A DNA stretch of 64,000 bases from Deltaproteobacteria bacterium. GTDB taxonomy: Bacteria; Desulfobacterota; Binatia; UTPRO1. The notes beneath the pieces were generated by a model. That model searched no databases, was not told the origin of the DNA, and saw only the letters and a list, made by a program, of their open reading frames with translations. Numbering within the stretch: position 1 is the first letter of the stretch; each line of letters opens with the position of its first letter. A program made the position numbers and the translations under genes. Location: assembly GCA_016200545.1 (NCBI GenBank), contig JACQEO010000028.1:20728-84727 (forward strand), written 5' to 3'. Positions 37,630 through 45,479 of this stretch are shown here, in pieces.

Positions 37630-38358
37630 ATGGTGGATGCGACGCATTGCCCGGCGTGCGGGCACGTGAACGCGGTCGCCGCGGAAGCCTGCGCGAGCTG
37701 CGGCAAGCCCCTTCCCATCGCCGACATCCTCGTCCATCCCGGTGAGACGTTCCGTGATCCCGACGACCTGAGCTTTCCCGACGCTGCACCACTCAAGAGC
37801 GAGGTGGAGGCTTTCCGGAGCATCGCCGAGCGCATGACGCGCGCGCGCGCGGTGTCCGCAACCCTCGCCGCCGCGGAGCGCGCCGCGGGGACGCGACCCG
37901 CGCACTACGCGGGCTTCGTCATCCGCGCCGTCGCATTCGTCATCGACGCGCTCATTCTCACCGCCTTCACCGTGCCGCTCGGCATCGCCGCAATCTACGG
38001 CGTCAAGGCCGGCCTCGTCGCGAGCGGCACCGACGTCGGCTTCCTCGAGACCGAGGAGGCGCTCGGCCGCCTGCTCGGTCTCGCGTGGCTCGCGATGGCG
38101 ACGATCTACTTCACCACGCTGCACCGCAAGACCGGCCAGACGATCGGCAAGGCCGTCCTCGGCATCGCCGTCCGCCGCGCCCGCGACCTCGCCGGCATCG
38201 GCATCGTCCGGAGCCTCATCCGGGTCGTCGGCTACGCCCTCTCGACGGCGGTCTTCTTCCTCGGCTTCCTCAGCGTCATCCTCGGCCCGCGCAAACGCGG
38301 CTGGCACGATTACCTGGCGGGCACGTGCGTCGTGCACCTCGCCCCCGAGGAGGTGTGA
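37630..38358 (+). CDS. RDD family membrane protein with N-terminal zinc ribbon
   Basis: 242 residues. The N-terminus has CPACGHVNAVAAEACASCG, a zinc ribbon, followed by an acidic spacer. The C-terminal half is an RDD domain: AGFVIRAVAFVIDALILTAF (Arg and Asp-Asp-type positions), TIYFTTLHRKTGQTIGKAVL, and RKRGWHDYLAGTCVV. Three membrane helices. RDD proteins are mostly of unknown function; some act in Na+ or Li+ transport or stress. Overlaps gshB by one base (TGATG), so co-translated. Confidence 0.85.
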   Translation: MVDATHCPACGHVNAVAAEACASCGKPLPIADILVHPGETFRDPDDLSFPDAAPLKSEVEAFRSIAERMTRARAVSATLAAAERAAGTRPAHYAGFVIRAVAFVIDALILTAFTVPLGIAAIYGVKAGLVASGTDVGFLETEEALGRLLGLAWLAMATIYFTTLHRKTGQTIGKAVLGIAVRRARDLAGIGIVRSLIRVVGYALSTAVFFLGFLSVILGPRKRGWHDYLAGTCVVHLAPEEV

Positions 38359-39329
38359 TGGCGCTGCGCATCGCCGTCGTCGCCGATCCCGTCGCGCGCT
38401 TCCTCCCCGACAAGGATACGACCTTCGTCCTCATGCTCGAGGCGCAGCGCCGCGGCCACGCCGTTTTCGCGATCGAGCATCGCGAGCTCTTCGCCCGCGG
38501 GCAAGAGGTGCGTGCCGTCGCCCGTCGCGTCGAGCTGCGCCGTCCGAGCAAGCCCGGCGAGTCGCACTTCACGTTCCACGAATCGACGGTCGCGCCGCTC
38601 GCGAGTTTCGATGCGGTGTTGATGCGCAGCGACCCGCCCGTCGACGACGACTACCTCTACGCCACGCACCTCCTCTCGCTCGTCGAGGCGCAGGGCGTCT
38701 TCGTGCTCAACCGCCCCGCCGCCCTCCGCGACGCCAACGAGAAGCTCTACGCCCTCAACTTCCCCGATGTGATCCCGCGGACGCTCGTCGCCCGCGATCT
38801 CACGCTCTTGAAGGAGTTCTTGGCGGAGCTCGGCGGCGAGATGATCGTCAAGCCGCCGCACGGCTGGGGCGGCCTCGGCATCTTCCACGTCCACGCCCAG
38901 GACCGGAACCTCAACGCCATCCTCGAGATGATGACCGACAACGGCCACAAGCTCGTCATGGCGCAGGAGTACGTCAAAGCCGTGCGCGACACCGGCGACG
39001 AGCGCGTCATCCTCGTCAACGGCGAGCCCATGGGCGCCGTCGCCCGCATCCCGCGCGAGGACGAGCACCGCAGCAACCTCCACGTCGGCGGCACCGCCCG
39101 CAAGGTCACACTCGGCGCGCGCGAGCGCCGCATCTGCGACCGCGTCGCGTCGCGCCTGCGCGCCGACGGCCTCTGGCTCGTCGGCCTCGACATCATCGGC
39201 GACTTCCTCACCGAGGTGAACGTCACCAGCCCCACCGGCATCCAAGAGATCGATCGCCTCGACGGCATCACCATCGAGGCGCGCGTCATCGATCTCGTCG
39301 AGCGCAAGGTCGCCGAGTTGAAGAGGTGA
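38358..39329 (+). CDS. gshB: Glutathione synthetase (prokaryotic type)
   Basis: 323 residues, ATP-grasp enzyme joining gamma-glutamylcysteine and glycine. Motifs: RSDPPVDDDYLYATHLLSL, NEKLYALNFPDVIPRTLVA, the ATP-binding MIVKPPHGWGGLGIFHV, and FLTEVNVTSPTGIQEID. The NVTSPTG(IQ)E end is diagnostic of bacterial GshB. Start ATG 38358 shares a base with the preceding stop. It is the last chromosomal gene before tRNA-Phe and the accessory region. Confidence 0.93.
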   Translation: MALRIAVVADPVARFLPDKDTTFVLMLEAQRRGHAVFAIEHRELFARGQEVRAVARRVELRRPSKPGESHFTFHESTVAPLASFDAVLMRSDPPVDDDYLYATHLLSLVEAQGVFVLNRPAALRDANEKLYALNFPDVIPRTLVARDLTLLKEFLAELGGEMIVKPPHGWGGLGIFHVHAQDRNLNAILEMMTDNGHKLVMAQEYVKAVRDTGDERVILVNGEPMGAVARIPREDEHRSNLHVGGTARKVTLGARERRICDRVASRLRADGLWLVGLDIIGDFLTEVNVTSPTGIQEIDRLDGITIEARVIDLVERKVAELKR

Positions 39330-39392
39330 GCCGCATTTGTTAGGGTTCGCCGGTCTTCACGGCCGCGCCAGCGGTCGGGCCCACCGGGTCGC

Positions 39393-39465
39393 GGGCAGGT
39401 AGCTCAGTCGGTAGAGCAGCAGACTGAAAATCTGCGTGTCGGCAGTTCAATTCTGCCCCTGCCCA
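39393..39465 (+). tRNA. tRNA-Phe (GAA)
   Basis: 73 nt without encoded CCA. Acceptor GGGCAGG pairs with CCTGCCC, discriminator A; anticodon arm CAGA-CTGAAAA-TCTG gives GAA; T-loop TTCAATT. An integrase gene ends 43 bases downstream and points toward it, so the tRNA 3' end is the likely attachment site. Confidence 0.96.
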
Positions 39466-39507
39466 CTTTTGCCGCTGAGCAGTTCCACGCATTTACAGTC
39501 CGCTCCT

Positions 39508-40638
39508 CTACCGACTCGCCGCCACATCCGCCCCTGATTCGCACACTTTGTGCGAATCGTGTGGCGGAAGTAGCTCGACGGTGGGTGTCTTCGAGGCGCT
39601 CGCCAAGTAGGCGCCGAGCGTTTGGAGACCCGCGTCGAGATCGGCTGCGCTCACGATATTGTAGCGATCGAAGACCGCCCGCGTCTTGTGACCAGTGACG
39701 CCCATTGCGATGCGCTCTGGAACGCCGCTGCGGATCAGGTTGCGCACGGCACTGCGGCGAAGATCATGGACAAGCAGACCCTCGTGACCTGCCGCCTTCG
39801 TTGCAGCCGCCCACGTCTTCCGAAAGAGCCCGATGGGCCCACGCTTCCGGTGGAAGATCGTGAGACACTGTAGGCAACGCCGTTGGCGTGCCTCGGCGAG
39901 GATCTCCGCCACGACGCCGGCAATCGGGAGGGTACGAGCCGCGCCGTTCTTGGTAGTGGCGCCACGGATGCGTAGGACCGTGCCATCCACGTCTCGCCAT
40001 TCGAGCTGCCTGGCCTCACCGACGCGCATGCCGGTCGCATAGAGGAACCGGACGAACAGACGCAGGCCATCATCGGGGAGATGCGAAGCCAGCGCTGAGA
40101 AGTCGGCCGGCGTCAGGAAGCCATCGCGGGGTGCCCGCTCGTCGAGGTGCGGCACCTCCAGCCGTGTCGCCGCCAGCTTGTGACGGATCGCCAGGCGAAC
40201 CGCCTTCCGCAGCGACGCCATTCGCCGATTGATCGTCGCGGCGGAGGCACCGCCTTCGTTGAGCCAGTCTCGTGCCTGGGCGTCGAGCAGAGGGAAGTCT
40301 AGTTTCGCCACCTCAAGATCGCCCATGGCGACATCCCACGTAGCAACGTGACCCTTCAGCGCCCGAAGGCTTCGGCATCCTCGACGCTCGTAATCTCCGA
40401 CCAGTAGCGCGAGCGCCTCGCGTACGGTCAACTTGCGAGCCTCTTTGGAAATCAGGGTTCCGGCCTCTTGTTCGCCAAGACGCTTGCGCAAGAGATCGAG
40501 TGCAACCGCATAGGCCGTCGATTTGCTGCTCTCGCGCTGCTCAACGCCGTCCTGACAGTACGAAATCGACCACGTCTTGCCGCGCCGATAGATGCGGCCC
40601 TTTCCGTAAGATCGCTTCTTCTCCTTCTTCTCTTTCAT
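39508..40638 (-). CDS. Tyrosine-type site-specific integrase
   Basis: About 376 residues. The basic N-terminus (MKEKKEKKRSYGKGRIYRRG) is an arm-binding-type domain, followed by a SAM-like core-binding domain and the catalytic domain. Catalytic residues are visible: Arg in YATGMRVGEARQLEW, Lys near ATTKNGAARTLPI, His-x-x-Arg in LLVHDLRRSAVRNLI, His in GVTGHKTRAVFDRY and the nucleophile Tyr in that last motif. ATG 40638 has a strong AAAGGAGG upstream, preferred over a longer frame from 40740. It reads toward tRNA-Phe, the usual orientation for an island integrase. Confidence 0.93.
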   Translation of the reverse strand: MKEKKEKKRSYGKGRIYRRGKTWSISYCQDGVEQRESSKSTAYAVALDLLRKRLGEQEAGTLISKEARKLTVREALALLVGDYERRGCRSLRALKGHVATWDVAMGDLEVAKLDFPLLDAQARDWLNEGGASAATINRRMASLRKAVRLAIRHKLAATRLEVPHLDERAPRDGFLTPADFSALASHLPDDGLRLFVRFLYATGMRVGEARQLEWRDVDGTVLRIRGATTKNGAARTLPIAGVVAEILAEARQRRCLQCLTIFHRKRGPIGLFRKTWAAATKAAGHEGLLVHDLRRSAVRNLIRSGVPERIAMGVTGHKTRAVFDRYNIVSAADLDAGLQTLGAYLASASKTPTVELLPPHDSHKVCESGADVAASR

Positions 40639-40788
40639 GAGCGTATTTCCTCCTTTGTTCGCTCGACGAATCCGCAGCAAGACCGCGACGGGCGGCGGCA
40701 CTGCGATCGCATCCGCTTCCCATCGGTAGATTGTGTTCACCGACGCCCATACGTTCCGCGAGCTTCAACCTGTGAGAGCGCGAGGCTC

Positions 40789-41148
40789 TTACCGACGTCG
40801 TTGCGCCATCCAGCGGAGCAACCCTGCCCGCTGGATACGAAGTACTTTCGGCGCGAGCTTCATTGCGAAGCTCCACTTCGCTGCCTGCTTGTATACCCAC
40901 TCCGGGCTCACTTGGAGGTGCGTCGCAACCTCCTCCGCGGTCAAGCACTCGTCATCGACCACCCCACGAGCAGCGCTGCGTCCCATAGTTGTGAGCCGCG
41001 CCATTGCCCGAGCGTGCAACGCCGCGGTCTGCGTCGCGAAGTCCACGAGCACCTCGGGCGCGAGCGTGTCCACCGCCTCGATCGGCGGGAGCACCGCGGC
41101 GACGGTGTGATCGGCGTCTACGCGCGGGACGCTCACGCCGCCACCCAT
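40789..41148 (-). CDS. Excisionase-like helix-turn-helix protein
   Basis: 119 residues. The C-terminal half has the winged-helix excisionase/MerR-like pattern LTAEEVATHLQVSPEWVYKQ followed by a wing and VLRIQRAGLLRWMAQR. The N-terminal half is unassigned. Genes of this type next to an integrase often assist excision or repress it. It lies upstream of the integrase on the same strand with 150 bases between, so the two may be co-regulated. Role inferred from domain and position. Confidence 0.7.
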   Translation of the reverse strand: MGGGVSVPRVDADHTVAAVLPPIEAVDTLAPEVLVDFATQTAALHARAMARLTTMGRSAARGVVDDECLTAEEVATHLQVSPEWVYKQAAKWSFAMKLAPKVLRIQRAGLLRWMAQRRR

Positions 41149-41164
41149 TCTACGTTCGGACCGT

Positions 41165-41275
41165 TCAGCCTGTCGTGATGGGATCTCGACGGTGAGCCGG
41201 TAGTCCGATGGTGATGCCGCCGTAGATGCCGATCGCGATCGTCACCGTCGACTGCGTCACGAACACGACGCGCAT
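41165..41275 (-). CDS. Possible small hydrophobic peptide
   Basis: A 36-residue frame from ATG 41275 (or 47 residues from GTG 41308) encodes a hydrophobic stretch containing VTIAIGIYGGITIGLPAH. Nearly every codon in this frame ends in G or C, which suggests coding, whereas an overlapping frame here that is coupled to the upstream stop looks non-protein-like. A single short membrane helix would result. No family recognised. It lies between the 281-residue gene and the excisionase-like gene on the same strand. Confidence 0.3.
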   Translation of the reverse strand: MRVVFVTQSTVTIAIGIYGGITIGLPAHRRDPITTG

Positions 41276-41341
41276 CGCCGGCGGCGTAGCGATGCCGACC
41301 GGCGACACCGTCGGCAGGGTGTCCCGTCCGAGCGGGAGTCA

Positions 41342-42187
41342 TCACGAGGGCAACTCCGGGCCACGGTAGCGGCCGCTGTCGAAGATGAACCTGTACGTCT
41401 TCGCCTTGTGCTCGGTGTAGCTGAAGTCTGCGTTGACAATCTCGATGATCCCGTAGCGTACAAGCAACTCTACGAGACGGGAGCCGTGCATCTTGTCCTT
41501 ACCGAAGAGACGCCCGACGCGCTCGACGGGTAGGAAGATCAGTTCCTCCTTGCCCTGGCGGATCTGAAGGTAGAACGCGGTCGAGGCCGCGAGAACGTAG
41601 TCAGGCCCGATCGCAGCCGGCTCCGGCGTGATCGGGGCTCGCTTCGCCTCCTCGAAGGCGACTTCGAGGGGCCCCATTCCCTCCGGGAAACGCACCTTGT
41701 GTAAGTCGGCCACGAACTCGATCCACCTGTCCTCGATGGCCTCCTCCGAGATGTCGACGAAGCGCCCGATCTCACCGCTCTCCCTCAGCACTTCGCAGAA
41801 CGCCTCCACGGCTGGGCGATAGTCCGAGAGCACCGCGTTCGCGGCGCCCGGAAGCGCGGACAGGCGGCGCGCTAGGCGGAACATCAACTGCCATTCTTGG
41901 ACGCTCCCGCTTTCGGGTCCCACATCGAGGTTGTTCAGAAACTCCTCAGCGGCGTCCATCGCACTCTCGACTGCCTGGTCGCGAAATGTCGTGCGGATCG
42001 ACGAAGTCGATCCCTTCTTCTCCCTGGTTTCTTGGGTCTCTTTCTTTTCCTGGGGCTCCTGGGTCTCTGACTCTCTGGCTCTCCTGTTTCTCTGGGTAAC
42101 AGACTCCGTGTCCGTGAGAGGCGAGAGCTGTTCCCGCGGCGTTGTTGCATTGCGACGTATGGGGTAGATGGATATTGAGTGCTTCAC
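41342..42187 (-). CDS. Hypothetical island protein with possible C-terminal winged helix
   Basis: 281 residues from GTG 42187 (an internal start cannot be excluded, since no clear ribosome-binding site precedes the GTG). Residues about 35-60 form a low-complexity acidic/basic tract made of repeated QE, ETQE and EKK units, which at DNA level is a pyrimidine-rich run. The remainder is helical. The C-terminus (VGRLFGKDKMHGSRLVELLV, then YGIIEIVNADFSYTEHKAKT) resembles a winged helix seen in plasmid or phage replication and primase accessory proteins. Function unknown. Confidence 0.6.
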   Translation of the reverse strand: MKHSISIYPIRRNATTPREQLSPLTDTESVTQRNRRARESETQEPQEKKETQETREKKGSTSSIRTTFRDQAVESAMDAAEEFLNNLDVGPESGSVQEWQLMFRLARRLSALPGAANAVLSDYRPAVEAFCEVLRESGEIGRFVDISEEAIEDRWIEFVADLHKVRFPEGMGPLEVAFEEAKRAPITPEPAAIGPDYVLAASTAFYLQIRQGKEELIFLPVERVGRLFGKDKMHGSRLVELLVRYGIIEIVNADFSYTEHKAKTYRFIFDSGRYRGPELPS

Positions 42188-42237
42188 TGCCGTTTGAGGG
42201 TCGGCGCCGCGGATACGGTCGCCGGCCCTTCTTGTTT

Positions 42238-42456
42238 TCAGACGTCCGCCGTGTTCGCCTCGAACAAGCTATCGAGCGACCGCGTCGAGACCCCGAGAAC
42301 GCGCACGATCCGCCGCAGTTCATCGGCGAGGGCGAGCGCGACGCAATCGTCGATCACCGAATCACTACGCATCGTGCAGTTCCAGGCCGAGATACCAAGC
42401 GAGCTCGACGAGGCCGTTGCCACGAGTATGCGCTCTCGCTGATCGGGCGCGATCAT
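42238..42456 (-). CDS. Small hypothetical protein coupled to the MerR-like gene
   Basis: 72 residues beginning MIAPDQRERILVATA. Its ATG overlaps the stop of the MerR-like gene (ATGA), a strong sign of translational coupling and of a real gene. No domain recognised; the C-terminal half is helical (VIDDCVALALADELRRIVRV). Probably works with or is regulated together with the upstream DNA-binding protein. Confidence 0.5.
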   Translation of the reverse strand: MIAPDQRERILVATASSSSLGISAWNCTMRSDSVIDDCVALALADELRRIVRVLGVSTRSLDSLFEANTADV

Positions 42457-42686
42457 GTTATCGCCCTTCCACCGCATCCCACGTCATCAGCGTCGCGACG
42501 CGGCTTCTGGTCCACGCCTACGAGCTGCCGCAACCGTTCCACATCCGCCTCGGTAAAACGCCGGTGTCCCGCCCAATCCCTTCGGGGTTGGATGAGTCCT
42601 CGCCCTTCTAGTCGTCGAACCGTGCTCACGTGGATGCCAACTCGCTCGGCGGCCTTGCCGATCCGCATCGTCGCCTCTTTCCTCAT
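42453..42686 (-). CDS. MerR-type helix-turn-helix regulator
   Basis: 77 residues from ATG 42686, preceded by CGGAGGAAC. It contains the MerR-family DNA-binding fold: MRIGKAAERVGIHVSTVRRL, then a wing with GLIQPRRDWAGHRRFTEADV and an ERLRQLVG helix. It lacks an effector domain, so it resembles small MerR/BldC-like or excisionase-type regulators. It is transcribed divergently from the CGNR-type gene, across a perfect inverted repeat. Confidence 0.8.
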   Translation of the reverse strand: MRKEATMRIGKAAERVGIHVSTVRRLEGRGLIQPRRDWAGHRRFTEADVERLRQLVGVDQKPRRDADDVGCGGRAIT

Positions 42687-42772
42687 GTGTTGCGTTCCTC
42701 CGTTTGCCGTCAGGTGCGGTCCAGACCCTGCCGCCAAGCAAGCGAAGCACACGTTGCGTGGGCTGTACAGAG

Positions 42773-42790
42773 CAAGATAGAGTTATCTTG
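42773..42790. promoter_or_regulatory. Inverted repeat, candidate operator
   Basis: CAAGATA GAGT TATCTTG, a perfect 7-bp dyad with 4-nt spacer, lies in the 103-base gap between the divergent MerR-like and CGNR-type genes. Its AT content differs from the surroundings. A regulator site for the MerR-like protein is the simplest reading; a small RNA hairpin is the alternative. Confidence 0.4.
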
Positions 42791-43500
42791 TGTCACAGAG
42801 GAACTCGCCGCGACCCGGCTCCAGCCCTGTGCGAGAGTCGGTAACTCATCGGCATGCACCCAATCGCATATTCGGCGCGGGCCTGCGGACGGCGGATGAC
42901 TGTGCGGCTGCCCTGATCGTGTTCGCGAACCGCTCCATTCGTGCGGATTCCTGGCAGACACTTGTGGAGCCGGGAGGCGATCTCTATTGGCTGGTGGTCA
43001 CGAGGTGGACCAAGCCCTCCTCGCGCGACCTGCCGCGGGGAGCGCGCCTCCGCTGCCCCCGCTTGCCGGAGGTGCGACGGCTCCAGCGCGAGGTCCGCGA
43101 ATCCCTACGTCACATTGTCGAGGGCACGAACCTGTGGCCGCTCATCAACAAGATCAATCGCGCTGCTGAATATCGCTATCAGCTCGACGCGCGCCGGCCC
43201 GTTGGCGAGCCTTTTCGTGCGGGGCCCGTCCGAGCGGATTGGCGGATCTCGTGGGAGCCAGCGACGCCAACTAACCCGCGGCAAGCCGCGCTGTGGGCCG
43301 TTGCTCAGACCCTCACGGTCGCCAGCCGGATCGGGCGCTGCGACCACTGCCGAACGTTCTTCCTAGCCCGGAAACGGCATCTAAGGCGCTTCTGTTCCGA
43401 GCGATGTTCGACGCAGTTCCACAACGAGCGTCGTGTCGCGAGCGGGTACTTCGCCGCGAGGCGCAAGACACGAAGAATCGGAACGAGGCCGGCCGGCTGA
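42790..43500 (+). CDS. CGNR zinc-finger-like protein
   Basis: Up to 236 residues; the start is uncertain (GTG 42790 or GTG 42829, neither with a good ribosome-binding site). The C-terminus has GRCDHCRTFFLARKRHLRRF then CSERCSTQFHNERR, a CxxC-x-CxxxC zinc finger close to the CGNR finger of ABATE-type putative regulators. The N-terminal domain (LWPLINKINRAAEYRYQLDA) is helical and partly like the stress-induced ABATE domain. A DNA- or RNA-binding regulator is likely but unproven. Followed by about 270 bases with no gene. Confidence 0.65.
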   Translation: MSQRNSPRPGSSPVRESVTHRHAPNRIFGAGLRTADDCAAALIVFANRSIRADSWQTLVEPGGDLYWLVVTRWTKPSSRDLPRGARLRCPRLPEVRRLQREVRESLRHIVEGTNLWPLINKINRAAEYRYQLDARRPVGEPFRAGPVRADWRISWEPATPTNPRQAALWAVAQTLTVASRIGRCDHCRTFFLARKRHLRRFCSERCSTQFHNERRVASGYFAARRKTRRIGTRPAG

Positions 43501-43769
43501 TCTGATTCGCAGCAACACCGGCGCGGCGCCCTTCCTGGGCGAAAGAAAGCGTTCACGGACTGCGGGGAAAGTCCGACCTCGACGCTTGTTTGTGGAGTGT
43601 CGGACCGCAACGAGCGGCTGCACTCAAGGGAGCTTCGCATTGGTGCGGGCGGGCCGGGCGTGCGGAGCCGGTTGCGAGAACGGAGCCGACATCGGAGGTC
43701 GACCGTGCAACCCGTCGCGCCGCCGGCGCTGATCACGGCCCTCCGCAATCCGATTCCACATCACAGGGA

Positions 43770-44984
43770 TCAGGGGGCTGCGGCGATCGCGAGAAGCTCG
43801 CGGATGACGGTCTCCTGGGTGTCGGCGTCGAGCTCGCGGAACAGAGCGAGCAGACGATCCCGCACCGAGTCTTGGGTGACGGGACTGGACGCCTCCCGAG
43901 AGCCGGCCGTGGCCTCTTCGCGACGCACAACGCGTACGCCATCCGCGCTTCGCTCCAACGTCATGACGCCCGCGTGCATCTTGGCGTGGCAACTCGGACA
44001 GAGCACGACGAGGTTTTGCTGTACGTCCGGGCCGAACACCGAGAGCGGCTCCACGTGATGCGCTTGTACGTACCGACGAGCTGCTTCCGTATCTCCCAGC
44101 GAGTCACCGCACACTTCGCAGCGAAACTGTGCGCGGCGCTTTGCCTCCAGCGCCAGCGCACGGTCCCGTACAAACGTCCGCTGCTCACGAAGGCGGACGT
44201 TCGCGTACTCGGCGAGATCCTGGATGTGCTGAGCCTCCACCGCGTCATCCAGCGGCATGCCGGGCACCAACGACTCGGTGTGATCGTCCGCTTCGAGCCC
44301 TTCGAGAGCAGGCTGTGCGTTCCGGGCGGCTTCCTCAGCGATCAATCGCGCGATCCGCGTCTCGCCGAGCTTCCCGAGGAGGTCATCGAACCCGCGTTCC
44401 TTGAGCCACGGTTTTGTCAGCGTTCCACCAGCCAGACCACCGCGGGCGCAGCGTGCGAGGGCCGCAAGAATGGTTGCCTGCAAGCGGGGCTCCCGGCGCA
44501 CGCGCGCGACCTCGGCCATCTGGATCCCCCGCAGCGCTAGCAGCATCTCCGGCGTCCCTGTCGTCCGACCCGCCCACCGAATGGCGGACTCGAGCACGAG
44601 ATCTTTCGGGTGATCTTTCCGCTCGCCGTAGAGGGCGCGGAGCTCGTCTGGCCCGAGGCCCTTCCCCAGGTGACCGAGCGCGATCAGCGCGCACGACCGC
44701 ACGCTATGGCGACTGTCCGTTCGGAAGCAGTCCCAGAGGGCGTCGATCGCTTCGGGATTACCGCGGAGTCCTCGGAGCGCAACGGTCGCCCACTCTTGAA
44801 TTTCGTAGTCGTTGTGGTCGAGTGCCGTGACGAGGCCCTCTACAATCGCGGGGTCGTACTTCCGACTATCCGCCAGGACAAGCGTGCGCATCGCATCCGA
44901 GCGCGTCTTCGGATCTGGCGACGCGAGGCGCGTGACGCAGTCGTAGAGATCCGAACGCGAGGCGGATGCGTCAGTTGGCGTCAT
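43770..44984 (-). CDS. HEAT-repeat protein with C-terminal HNH nuclease domain
   Basis: About 404 residues. The N-terminal two thirds are helical HEAT/ARM-like repeats (e.g. LVTALDHNDYEIQEWATVAL; HSVRSCALIALGHLGKG). The C-terminal third has an HNH endonuclease: FRCEVCGDSLG, then VQAHHVEPLSVFGPD and NLVVLCPSCHAKMHAG, with both zinc-binding CxxC pairs. ATG 44984 follows AGGAGGGAG. It is divergent from the XRE gene and so shares a control region with the defence operon. A nuclease targeting invading DNA is a plausible but unproven role. Confidence 0.8.
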   Translation of the reverse strand: MTPTDASASRSDLYDCVTRLASPDPKTRSDAMRTLVLADSRKYDPAIVEGLVTALDHNDYEIQEWATVALRGLRGNPEAIDALWDCFRTDSRHSVRSCALIALGHLGKGLGPDELRALYGERKDHPKDLVLESAIRWAGRTTGTPEMLLALRGIQMAEVARVRREPRLQATILAALARCARGGLAGGTLTKPWLKERGFDDLLGKLGETRIARLIAEEAARNAQPALEGLEADDHTESLVPGMPLDDAVEAQHIQDLAEYANVRLREQRTFVRDRALALEAKRRAQFRCEVCGDSLGDTEAARRYVQAHHVEPLSVFGPDVQQNLVVLCPSCHAKMHAGVMTLERSADGVRVVRREEATAGSREASSPVTQDSVRDRLLALFRELDADTQETVIRELLAIAAAP

Positions 44985-45026
44985 CGCGAAGAGCTCCCTC
45001 CTACGCGTCACCGAAGAGCCGGAGCT

Positions 45027-45067
45027 GCCGACGCGCCATAGACTATCGACTATGGAGAGCCGTCGGC
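45027..45067. promoter_or_regulatory. Extended dyad, candidate XRE operator
   Basis: Outer arms GCCGACG / CGTCGGC (perfect 7 bp) enclose inner arms CCATAG / CTATGG and a tandem GACTAT. The dyad is centred between the divergent HEAT-HNH and XRE genes (109-base gap), the expected place for autoregulation. Partly also an RNA hairpin candidate. Confidence 0.5.
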
Positions 45068-45092
45068 AAGCGCGAGCATGTGACGGATCGCC

Positions 45093-45323
45093 ATGGCGCG
45101 GTCTCGTTTCGCGATTGCCTTTGCCCGGACGCTTCGTCGACAGCGGCTCCGGGCGGGACTCACCCAGGAGCGCCTCGCGGAACGCGCCGGGGTGCACCCG
45201 ACCTATGTCTCCATGGTCGAGACCTCGAAGAAGGTGCCGACGCTCGAGGTCGCGCAGCGGCTGGCTAAGGGGCTCGGGATTCGTCTCTCGAAACTGGTTG
45301 GAGAGGCGGAAACCACCGCTTAG
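45093..45323 (+). CDS. XRE-family helix-turn-helix regulator
   Basis: 76 residues, essentially one Cro/C1-type HTH: FARTLRRQRLRAGLTQERLA, then GVHPTYVSMVETSKKVPTLE and a final LAKGLGIRLSKLVGEAE helix. Such controllers usually precede restriction-modification or other defence operons and delay or restrain their expression. The helicase gene starts 156 bases downstream on the same strand. ATG 45093 fits. Confidence 0.9.
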   Translation: MARSRFAIAFARTLRRQRLRAGLTQERLAERAGVHPTYVSMVETSKKVPTLEVAQRLAKGLGIRLSKLVGEAETTA

Positions 45324-45479
45324 TAGGTGCGCAGGGGCTCCGAAGGGAGATGACGGTCGAGCAGCACAGCCTTGACGGCTGGCGGTCTGATTTTGTGTCT
45401 CCCCGGTCTAAAAACGCTCGCGTTCTCGAAATCGGTGGCAGGCTGAGCTAAGGCTCTCCTTCGCCCTCGAAGGATGTAG

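Noticed and set aside
40468..41178. Plus-strand open frame of 236 codons across the integrase upstream region
   Set aside because: Low-complexity composition and it runs antisense to the integrase and excisionase-like genes, which carry clear motifs.
41133..41345. 70-codon minus-strand frame coupled to the stop at 41342
   Set aside because: Its product is an Arg/Asp/His-rich mix typical of a shadow, while another frame in the same place shows better codon bias.
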